11,714 nucleotides of DNA from assembly GCA_003573635.1 (NCBI GenBank), contig QUTJ01031434.1, forward strand, positions 1-11,714, written 5' to 3'. Positions 1 to 10,300 of the stretch are shown piece after piece; within the stretch, counting starts at the first letter, position 1, and each line of letters opens with the position of its first letter. The DNA comes from Goniomonas avonlea (lineage: Eukaryota; Cryptophyceae; Goniomonadida; Goniomonadaceae). The translations under genes and the position numbers were made by a program. The notes below the pieces were generated by a model. It was not told the origin of the DNA, did no database searches, and saw only the letters and a list, made by a program, of their open reading frames with translations.

Positions 1-1
1 T

Positions 2-105
2 CGTTGTCGAGGTGACCTTCCTTGTGAGGGACGGTGTCCGCGTTGTCGAGGCGACCTTCCTTGTTCGTTGTCGAGGTGACCTTCCTTGCGAGGGACGGCG
101 TCGAG
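2..105. repeat. Tandem repeat, about 40-base unit, in the first intron
   Basis: Three imperfect copies of CGTTGTCGAGGTGACCTTCC start at 2, 41 and 66. The first and third are followed by a TGAGGGACGG or CGAGGGACGG extension (full unit about 39 to 40 bases); the middle copy is cut to 25 bases. It lies before the acceptor at 154, so it is most simply intronic, although one frame through it stays open for some codons. Confidence 0.8.
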
Positions 106-154
106 CTCTGTGCCAGACTCACACGCCTGTGTCAGTCTCACACACCTGACCCAG

Positions 155-1359
155 ATAAGGTTGGGAATTCCACTCGCGCGACTCGATCCCATAGCGGCAA
201 GAGAGGGTGTGTGCCAGCACTTGGCCAAGTACTCCTCTGTGCCGTGCGCTCGCTTCCGGATCCTGCGGTGCGTCCTGCTGCTTGGTCCCTCTGATGCGGG
301 TTCGAACGTGATCTGTGTGTGTCGCTTCTGTGTCCTTCCAACATGTTTACAGCCTCGAACCCGCGGGACCTGAGGTGGAAGAAATCTTGGTGGTGGCTGC
401 GGTGGCCGACGATGACGGGCCTGGAAGCCGTACGAGCGGCGATGTTGTTTTGGAACTTGTTGTTGAGGTGCGTGGTCTTGTGGTCTTGAACAGAGTTGGT
501 GCCGTCGCGGCCGGTGATGCATGGTTGCTGTTCGTCCTGGTTACTGGTCGCTGCGGTTGGGTGTTGGTGGTGCTGACGCGGCTCTGCCCTTGCAGTTCAA
601 GTCAAAGGATTCTCAGATGTCTGCCGGGTTTGTGCTTGGTCCTCCTCCTCCAGCACCAGCACACTTCAGGTACCCGCCCTTACGCCCTTACGCCCTTACG
701 CGCTGTCTGCGCGCGCTTGTCACCATTGTCTGCAACGCTAACTGCACCGTGCTTGTTAGTTGACCGTTTTGCCGTCAAATGTTGGGCGACTTCCTTGTCG
801 CTCGCGCTCCAGCCCTGACTTGAATCAGAACTCGAGTCCCTCTGACGTATGTGGCGGCTCGCACCGAGGCCTCTGTCTTCCTCCTGATCGCGCACGCAAT
901 TCCAATCTCGCTGCTGCTGGGGACACGAGACGTCGCGACGTGGCATGACACAATCATTGCCGAGCTATCGCTTGCGTGTGAGCTTCCTGCCAGGTGAGTG
1001 GGCGAGTGTGTGTCCTGCATTCAGTGTTCGCCTTGCACTTGCACCAGCGGCACGGGCAACCTCACGCCGCTACAGTGTCTGGCGGGTTGTGCGCTTTAAT
1101 GAAAAGGGAATTTACACCACCCTCGAGCTTGTGGCTGCCAACGACAAAGAGCTGCAAGCACACTTGGCTGCGGCACAAGCGCTGCAGGTCAGTGACCTTG
1201 ACGCTTTGCCTGCCCCTGCCTGCGTTTGGGTGCTTTGGGAACGAGCTGTTGGAAGCAAACAAATGCTCGCAGAAACCACTCACTGATCCTGTGGCGACAG
1301 AACAAGGCGCGAGCAGGTTGCGTGTGCAGCGAGGGAGCGGTTTTGCCTCACGTTTTGCG
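155..1359 (+). other. Exons 1-6: unrecognised N-terminal region
   Basis: Exons are 155-267, 353-467, 596-669, 829-993, 1076-1187 and 1301-1359, with phases that match throughout (for example 669 ends in AG and 829 supplies A, giving Arg). Exon 2 encodes an acidic, valine-rich strand-like segment (EILVVAAVADDDG). Exon 3 ends in a short proline/alanine stretch (GPPPPAPAHF) that looks like a linker. Exon 4 is hydrophobic and then helical (ASVFLLIAHAIPISLLLG, followed by TWHDTIIAELSLACELP). Exon 5 mixes strand and helix (VWRVVRFNEKGIYTTLELV, then an alanine-rich helix). I do not recognise a family. It is not obviously the TROVE domain found at the N-terminus of animal TEP1. The hydrophobic run in exon 4 is too short and too interrupted for a confident membrane segment. 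The gene must continue upstream of the window. Confidence 0.6.
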
Positions 1360-4300
1360 GTGAGCGCACACGATTTTATGCCCAATCTCACAAAATCACT
1401 CGAATGTGCCTTCGAGTGCAACACAGCCGTTGTCACAGCTTGTGTCGACTTCTTCTCTCGTTGTGTATTTTGCTTGCACTGCTTACTCTCATGCGCGCAG
1501 GGTCGGTGTCACAACGAGCTTCCAGCCTCCCAGGCGAGGGGGGTGGGGAAAATTGACCATCTACGTGAGCACGACAGAGGTGGACATGACCGCGGAGAGA
1601 TTCATGTTACACTGTGCCCTTGGGCCCGCGCTGCAGGTCTGTGCTTGCTCCCTTCCACGTCTGTGTTTGCCTTCCACGTCGGTACTTGTTTCCTCCCACG
1701 TCCGCACTTGTTTCCTTCGAGGTCCGTACTTCTTTCCTCCCACGTCTGTTTCCTTCCTGGTCTGTTTCATTGTTGGTCTGGATTGTTTCTTTCTGGGTCT
1801 GGCTGGGTTCATTCTGTTCTTGTGTTGCAACTCAACTGCTGTCGTTTTTCCAGTATTTTGCCAACAAAGCAAAGGTCGGCCTGCGCTTGGATGATCCTTA
1901 CCTCGCCAACCCAAGACTCCTTGAATCACAGCCGCGTGTGCCCCTGCCCCGACGCCTGGGCCTTCTTGCCTCTGGTGCTGACCCTCAGGTGCCTGCCTTT
2001 GCACCCAAGTTGAGGCCTTTTTCACTGTCACGCGCCGCTTGCGACCAGGCAATGTGCGCATCACTTGTGTGTCTGTTTCCAAGATCATGGCATGCCCGCA
2101 CAGAGACGCGTAGGAGACTGGTCAATGTGCATTCCCGCACAGACGCTCGTGGCCTGGAACACCCGTGACGCCATTCACAGCGAGAGGGCGCTGCTGCGCG
2201 AGTGCTGCTCGCTCTACAAGGCCAAGGCGCAGGAGATGCTCCATCCCGAGAGCCTAAGGTGCCTCCATCTCCCTCGTCGCACCTGCCCCGTAGCTATAGG
2301 GATTCTAAATGTTGATTTGATAACCGTCAGCACTGACTACCCTCAGACCCTATCCCTGATCAATGCAAAGATACGGGTGTCACCCCACTGGAGTGCGCCC
2401 AAGGACAGACAATTGTTGCACCACCTCCTCCTTGCTGTGCGCGTGTGCCTCTGTCTCGTCCTCCCGTTAGTTGAGACAATGGTGTTCGTTGACAGCTCTC
2501 AGGTTATCCCTTGTTTGCGTTTATGTTTGAGGTCATGGCTGTCGTGAATGTCTTCCACCTTCTGCTTCCTCGATCTGAGCTCAATTGAAAAAGGAACTTC
2601 CGCAGGAGGCCAACGCTCTCCTCTACTTGCGCGATCCGTCTGTCTGGGAGTCCTCGTCATTCCAGTCCGCTGTCCCGCCCGCCTTGGCACGTGCGTATTG
2701 CGATCAGGACCCGGAGCGACTCGCTCGCATTGACACGCTGCGAGCCCTTGCTGCAGAGTCTGGTTGGCGGTAAGCAATGTTCCTGGTCGTACCTCTTTGG
2801 CTCTCTCCATTCCCACTCCCTTATCGACCCATGCCTGCTCAATAATTGCGTGCAGTTCCCGACAGTGGTACACTGGTGGTGTGCTGTCCTCTGCGGTGTG
2901 CTGGTGGTGTGCTGTGCTCTGCAGTGGTACACTGGTGGTGTGCTGTGTGGTGTGGTGTGCTCTGCGGTGTGTGATGTGCTCTGGTGTGCTCTGTGCTGTG
3001 TGGTGTGGTGTGCTCTGTGCTGTGTGGTGTGGTGTGCTCTCAGTGGTGGTGGTGTGCTCTCAGTGGTGGTGGTGTGCTCTCAGTGGTGGTGGTCTGTGGT
3101 GGTGTGGTGTGCTCTCAGGTGGTGGTGTGCTCTGTGCTGTGTGGTGTGGTGTGCTCTCAGTGGTGGTGGTGTGCTCTCAGTGGTGGTGGTGTGCTCCCAG
3201 TGGTGTTGGTCTGTGGTGGTGTGGTGTGCTCCCAGTGGTGTGGTGTGCTCTCAGTGGTGGTGGGTGTGCCCTGGTGTGCTCCCAGTGGTGTGGTGTCTGC
3301 TTTGCACTCGTCGCTTGGCCAGACAACGCGACTGAAGTGCTGTCGTCTGAAGTGCTGTCGTCTGAAGTGCTGTAGTCCTAGGTTTCACACTCTGTTGATC
3401 TCGAGGTTAACAGCGAGCAGGTGTGCGGAGTACACAGCGGAGTTTGAGTCCTTGGACACGGACACAGTCACCGGCCATGCCCTCCGCCTCGCCATCCACT
3501 TCGCTCACCAGTTCACCACTGCTAAATCTGCCGGTGAGTGTCCGGGACATTTGTTAATGGTTGCCACGCCAGTACCTTGAGTTTACTTTTCATACTCCTT
3601 TATTTCGCAATGTATTCACACCATTACGCCGTTACGGCACGACGAACACGCATCCCTCCTTTTTCTGGAATCGCGAGATGCGTGGCGCTGACACAGTTGC
3701 AGTTCAAAGCGCGGAGGACTTGCTCGGTTGCAATTCCTCGGGCCCTGCGCCTGGCTGCGGCAGACGCGGTCACGAGAAAGGAGCCTCAGAGAGCAAGTGC
3801 GGTGTTGTTATTGCTTTGTGGTATCCGGTTATCCGTCGATTGACAGAGATCTGACTCGAGACAATCCTAATTTCAGTGATTGATGCATTTTGATTATTGC
3901 CCGTTCCAAGTGTCAAACGTCTTGCTGTGTGCTGGCCCTTCAGCGCCTTGCTCTATTTACAACTGCCCGTCAGCGGCCCCGAGTACGTCCCGATGTTTGA
4001 GCCGTTTGACTCTGCGGTGGCTGTCGCGCATGCCCTTCGTCTCGCTGTCGACGCCGCTCGCCAACTCACTGTCGCAATCTCGGCAGGTAGTACATTTTTC
4101 TGTTGTATCTTGCACACAAGGATCACTCGCCACGAGGTGGTCTGCGAATAAATCTCTTTAACCTGTGCCTCTGACAGCTGACAATCGATCTGCTGATAAG
4201 TGGCGAGGAGAACTGCAAGTCGCCCTGCCGTTGGTCTGGCACGAGCTCCAGCATTTGCAATCGGAGGTCAAGGTGATGTCAAAGTTTTGCGTCTTTCGAC

Positions 4301-7300
4301 TCGCGCTCTGCTTTCGCCAGTTGAGGTTTACAACGGGCCCAGGTATGTCTTTGTTTTCTGAAGCTCCGCAGGGAGGGGCAACCCCCGCAGCGCAGCGGCA
4401 GCTGGTTGGCACCTTGGTCGAGATTCTGGAGGATGAGGGCGTGAGGTGCCCTCTCGCAAACACGGCAGACCACGTGTACTCTCGCCCAGTGGTCAGTCCC
4501 CCCGCCGTGAAGCGTCTGATTGTTGCCTCTAGGATTGTGTTTGTCCCTGCGGTACTCAGATGATCCGTACTCCTGACTGCGACCTCACTCCTGGCTGCCG
4601 CTGTGCTCTTGTGTCTTTGTGTTGTGCAAAATTCCTTACGTCGTGACAGTATCTCGGTGAAGGACGAGTGCAGCTTGCCGCGCACGGCATTCGCTTGTTC
4701 CACGGCTCCCTTGCGTTGCAGGTACCGCCTTATCTTCATTCACGCAAGGAAATCTTTCTGACGATGTCCCGGAGCCGTTTCAGACACGATGTTCGATGTG
4801 TGTGCGAAGAGTGAATTTGTTGTTTGCGAACACTCACCTCGGCGGGCGTGGCAAAAACAAGTGCAGTGCTTTTTTCATCCCTTTTCCAGGTGTTTCGTGG
4901 TGTCAGAGGTGTGCTGTCATCGAGTCTCGCCAGTGCCGCCGACGTCCATCCGTGCCACTCCTTTCTCAGCGAGCATGCACTGCAGCGCGACTACCTTCTC
5001 GAGCTTGCCCGAGGCTTCATCGCTCCTCCCGGAGGGGTATGCCAGTGTCCCTGTCTCTCTGCGCGTGGTCAATATCCAGCTCCCGATGAACCAAGATGCG
5101 CCTTGCTATGTCTCAACCACATCGTCTCCGTCACTCGAGCTTCCATGCGTGTGCTCGGACCTGAGAATGTGTCTCCCGCAGACCCGCGACGTGGCGTTGG
5201 AAAGTCTTCGTGGTTTGACAATGACACGGCTCGTGCAACCAAATCCGTTGGCGCCTGGAGTGCCTGTGGCAATGTTGCGAGGGGAGCCGGGCTGCGGCAA
5301 GACAGCCCTGCTTGCCCATTTTGCAGAGGTGCTGTGCTCTCTGTTTGTCTGCCTCCTGCCTCCTGGCAGACTGCATATGTATGCTATAGGAGCCTCTCTG
5401 TTGACCCCCCACTCTCTGGAGCTATCGATCTCCCTCCCCTTCGCCTTCTCCCCCCGTCCTTGCTGTCTCCCCCCCTTCATCTCTCCCTCTTCCTCCCTGT
5501 CCCTGCCTAGCTGCCTGGTCGACTCATGAACCCCCCGGGTTTTGTTCGCCATTTTTGTCAATTTTATGCTGGTGCACCTAATGATACTCGTTTGCTTCCC
5601 GTCTGCGAGGAGTTGCTGTGTGTGTGTGTGCGGGGGGTCGGGCGCTGGCCGCCGTTGACCAACGCAAGTGCAGGAGGCAAGGCTCAATGTCGGCGGTGTG
5701 GTCGTCTCGTCCTTTCGACCTCACTCAGGAGTCACTTTGCCCCAAATCCTGCTCCGTTGCTCCCTCGAGATAATGTTACAGGTGAGTTTGGCTTTGAGGA
5801 CAACGCTTGGTTAAGCGGTGACCGTTGTTGCTAGGTGCAGGGGCGGCGTGCTCTCACCGACAATGGCCCCGAGAATTGCCTCAGTTCTGGCAGCTGCTTG
5901 GCAACAGCAATCACGCGAGCCAACGAAAGTCAGCTCGGAGTGCTGCTGATCCTCGACGGACTAGACGCGATGGAACGAGCTGCAGTCGTTGCTGCCTTGC
6001 CCCCTGGGTGCGAAAGCGATAAAATCTGCCTCTCTTTATCGTATTTTTTTGTCCGCGTATTGACATCTTGAACAGCGGTGCGCGGCGTCCCTTGCTTGTA
6101 ATCATGTCCGCCGAACCAGCAACGGATGCTCCTGCAAGCCGTCCCGCGTGGAGCGCCCAGAGGGTTCATGGGGCGTCGCCTCCACCCACAACCTCGCCCC
6201 GCTCACGTCGGGGTGCGTTGCCTGTTTGCCTCAACGTTGGAGCCAGAGTGCTGCCTCCCCTCGTAGATTTACTTGCGCGGGCCTACGTGCCTGTTTGTCA
6301 CAGCGGGTGTGCATTGCACAAATGTTACGCGAGTGTTTGCGTGTGTGCTGCTTTGCACTGCGTGACTTGTGAGGTGTGCAGGCCGCGACCTTGCGTCCAG
6401 CCCTCGGAGTACAACGCCGCGCATGCACCCCACGCCGCCAACCTCGCCGTCTACATCGCGCGGGTCTCGGGCAGGACCGCTGCAAGCAGGCGCAGCTCAA
6501 GCAAGAACCCTGCAGGCCACGCCCACCGAGGAGGTTGTGCTGCCAATGTTGCCCCGGCAGGAGCAGGAGGCAGTGGCGAGAGCTTGGCTTCAGCATGAAG
6601 GGCTGAGTGACGACGAGGAGGTGCTTGTTGTCTCCTTGTGCTTTGAGCATACTTGCGAAGTCGATGTGTTTCCATGTTCGTCCTTTTGTGCACGCCACTC
6701 ATGCCGTCTCATCTCGGGCGCGAGGTGGCGGCGAGACCAACGCCATTGCGGCCAGGTCAGCGCTCTCGTGCTGGGGCAGGAGGCGTGCAGCCCCCGCTAC
6801 CTGCGCACCGCCGCGGCTGCGCGAGCACGGCGACCCAGCGGGGCGGCGGTGGAGGGGACGCTGCTTGAGCTCTTCGACGCCGCCCTCACGCGGGCGGAGG
6901 AGGACCTGGGCCTTCACATGTGCGCACACACTTCGGCAACCACAAAACAAATAGCAATTTCACAACTACTGTTGGGCGTTTCATGGAATGTAGTGGACTG
7001 CGAGGCCTGATGCTTGCCTCCTGAACGCTTCTGACGCTCTTGTTAGAGTCAAGTCTTTTGTGACTCTGCTGTTGGCTGCCGCAACTGGGGTTTCTCGGTC
7101 GGTGATGCTCTCCGTTCTAAGTTCCACCAATCAACCTCCAGAAACCCAGGAACCATCCTATCAGGTGCGTGATCGTATCAATTTTTTGTGTTTGTGCGCC
7201 GGGTTGTTCTTGTCCGTGCTCCCCAACGCTTGCCATTGCTTTTTGTCTCATGGAGCACTTACGCGCGCGTAGCTTGAGGCCATCGCCGGTGCCCTACAGC

Positions 7301-10300
7301 CTTTCCTCCACACCGCAGTGATTGCGACGAGCCCGCACCCCGATCATCTGTGTCTCCACCCGCGCTTCGTCACACCCGCAACCGACCGTTACGCACCCAA
7401 GGAATCACCAATTCCAAAGTCCGAGCCTGCGACCTTTCGGTATCGCAGTGTGTACGTGGGAGTTGGAACCCAAGGGAGGCAGATTCGTGTGGAGGTGCGC
7501 TGACTCGACAGTCTTGGCCGCTGCCACGCTTTCTGTTTGAAATGTTGAAACCTCTTGGCGTTGCCGCCGACGTAGTTGGTAAGCGGCCACTGATCAACAC
7601 GCCTCCAGATCTCGTCTTCTATTAGCCAAGCTGGCGAATACAATGCGTTGCTGTCGGCCATCAAATCGCACATCAGTATTCCGGACGGCGGAGTTATTGT
7701 TCACAGCTACATGACGATCAAGAACTTCGTGCTGGAGCAGGTCCGTGGCTGCAGTGCAGTGTGATTGCGCCACTCGCCCAGTGTGGAATACCGCAGAGAC
7801 AACAACAATAATCAGCGCAACATGAAGAATTATTATTGTTGCACTTTTGGACCTAAAGACGTTGCAGGATCGGGATATGCGTCAGCCAGGCCTTCACTCC
7901 TTTCTCAAGAATCTCAAAAAAGAGCGCTCACTCTGCCAAACTTATGCAGAGTTCTTCGAGGTCAGCGCATCATTTTTTATAATTTTGCGATTTTCTGCCT
8001 CTCTCCGTCGGGCAGCTGCCGTAGAGTTGGTGTGAAAGCTGACGGAGAGCTGAGCGAAGCATATCTTTTCCGCAGCTTGCCAGCTCGCTGAACTGTACTT
8101 GAATCAAATGCATTGGTGTCTGATATATGAAGGAAAAGTTAGTTGACATTATCTTCAGGAACGGCTTAATACTGTTGGATTCTGGCCACATAGCTTGGAG
8201 GGTTTCAAACTGCAGAAAGACTATAAGAGTCGCTTTCACGTACCCCATGATGCGTCTGTGAAGCTTTTTTCCCGCGCCGCTCTCGACAAGGAGAAGATGA
8301 GGCTGGTGAGTCGCGCCCCTGCTCGAGTTCTGTTATGATTCTCTTGTTTGTGTTGGGTGGCATGGCACATTCTCTTTGTTACGAGGACGGCGTGTTGACT
8401 AATTGAGAAATGAAAATGGTCGGGGAACCTCTTGGTCTTCCTGTTCTCTCCTAGTGCACGGCTGGGTCATGAGCATGACTGCCGTGCCAGGTCCACAGCG
8501 AGTGCAGCGACCTCTTGTGCCGTCGAGCCTGGAGTGTGACCGTCCACGACGCCGAGACTGTCCCAATAGTCCTGTACGCTGGCAAGGTGCGCGCCCCGCC
8601 ACCTCGAACATCAATCAGTTTCAGCCCTTGGATCCATCGGTGGGAAGTTTCGCAGGATTAGTGCACTTGTGGTCACCTGATCGCTCATCGATCGAATCTG
8701 TGTCGTCAATTGGATTCCCGAGTTGATGCAGTCAAGTAGTGCCGCGCTTTGCAACTTGTGGGCGAGTGTCGTCTCTTTTGAGGTTTGTGTCGTTGGGCCG
8801 AATTATATTCTGTCTTTGGTCCGCATGATGTGTTCTCTACGCAACCTGGCGACATGACTAACTGACCTTCCGACCACCCTCAGAAATTTGAGGAGACCGT
8901 GGCTGGTGACGTGAAAAAGCAGTGTGTCGAGGTTCTTGTGCGAGGAGAGCCCGCCGAGTGCTTTTCCCTGTGGTACGTGACCCGGCGGCGGAAACAATTC
9001 TCCTTGTATCCCGACCTCTCAACAATTCTCTCCTGTTATCCCGACCTCTCATCTCCGCTTGCCCAGGTGCAATGGCATGAAGCTCAATGACCATCTCTCT
9101 CTGCAAAAACAGAAACCACCTGTCAGACCTCATGCCGTGCTCTCCTTGGACAGAATCCCAGCCCAAGTCACGGTCTCAGGCTTCACAGTTGCCACGGGTG
9201 CCTGGACGTCCGTCTCGGTGCGCTCCTCTTTGTTTTGTCGCTGTGGGTCGCGAGTGCACAGTCAAGAGTCGGCTAATTTCACGCGCAGCTCAAGCTTCCA
9301 CATGCTGCCACCACGATGCGAGTGCGGTACGGTGATGTCGTGGAGGAGGCGTCGCGGCTCGGCCTGCAGCGCGGTGTGCTCGCCTCCGTCGCCGCCCTCC
9401 CCGCCGACTTTGCCCTGCATCAGGATGAGGAACTTAACTGCCAGGAATACGCGTACGTCTGATTTGACGAAGAATGAGAATTGAGAACGGTGGTTGGAGG
9501 ACACAGTGCCTTGCAGCCTGGTGAGCAACCTCCGCAGCGACCAGTCACGAGACAGGCAGCACAGTAGAGTCGAGGCACAGTGGCTCTCTGCGTCACACTG
9601 TGCCCACCCCGCAGAGACTACATCGCTGGCCTCAAGAAGCTGCGTACTCGGTTCGCCACTCACCAAGCATGGCAAGCGCATCTCAAGGAAAGGAAAGAGG
9701 ACCTGGACTGGCCCTTTATTCCTGGCCACGTTGTCCCTCCGTCCTCATTTCGCCCCGAATTCACTCCCGCAGTATTTGTCCTGCGAAAAGAATACGAGGT
9801 GCTGCCGGTGTCTCTGCGTGTGTCTTCCCGAAGCTATTTGTCCGTTGACTTTAGCCTATTGCTGTGTAAGCGCAGGACATTAACACAGTCTTCAGGAGGA
9901 ATTTGTCATCAAAAGTGGCGCTCAGCTCCAAATATTTCCCTGGCCAGTGTTAGATAAGCACAAGAGGCGGCACTCTGTGATGGCATATGCTGACCTCGTT
10001 GTCAAGCGAGGTACGTCCGTCTCTTCGGTTGCACACATTGTTTCGGTTTTCCTTAGACGGGGCCCTGCAGGGTGGAAGGTTGCCGGGCAGCAAGCCGAGG
10101 CGCAGCCGCTGTTTTTTCCCCTTGAGAGTGACGGGTGGTGCTCGCACGTGTCCGAAGTGAAGCAGTGGTGCATCGACCTGCTTGCTCCGGGAGAGTCAGC
10201 AGCAGGATTTCGCCTCGCCCTTGAGGGCAAGTTGCTGCCGGAACACGCAACAATGCTCGACGTAAGTCCCAGTGGGCCTCCATGCTCTCGCAAACATGTT

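Larger units (their letters stand above)
8491..9217 (+). other. Exons 29-31: first ubiquitin-like looking region
   Basis: Exons are 8491-8586, 8884-8972 and 9067-9217. The joined product has strand-turn-helix spacing like a beta-grasp: ETVPIVLYAGKKFEETV, then DVKKQCVEVLV, then ECFSLWCNGMKLNDHLSLQK. The last piece has the 'L-x-x-x-G-x-x-L-x-D-x-x-x-L' layout of the second half of ubiquitin-like domains (ubiquitin: F-A-G-K-Q-L-E-D-x-x-T-L). There is no C-terminal Gly-Gly, so a processed modifier is unlikely. In TEP1 this position is where WD40 repeats begin; I see no GH...WD pattern here. The call is by pattern only, and a different small domain is possible. Confidence 0.45.

Noticed and set aside
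1561-2088. Open frames on the minus strand (also at 4158-4739, 5106-5687, 6231-6698 and 9262-9729)
   Set aside because: Each spans known + strand exons and introns, has biased Arg/Ser/Pro composition and shows no domain pattern; they are shadows of the + strand gene.
2863-3375. CRISPR array or telomere-like repeat
   Set aside because: Units are directly tandem without unique spacers and do not match any telomere motif; they sit inside an intron.
2691-3580. Long open frames on the + strand across the GT-rich array, coding Cys/Val/Trp-rich peptides
   Set aside because: Several overlapping frames are open at once only because the repeat lacks stop codons. The composition is that of translated minisatellite, and the flanking exons splice around it in phase.
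4372-4721. TIR-like or SEFIR-like domain in exons 13-14 (strand VKRLIVASRIVFVPA followed by YL)
   Set aside because: The strand and 'S-R-hydrophobic-V' pattern is suggestive, but there is no catalytic Glu context, no BB-loop signature and the segment is too short; it is kept as an unassigned linker.
7450-7511. Exon 24 running on to 7494, ending before GTGCGCTGA
   Set aside because: It would leave an intron of only 17 bases before exon 25, far below all the others; donors at 7450 or 7456 keep phase with introns of 56 to 62 bases.
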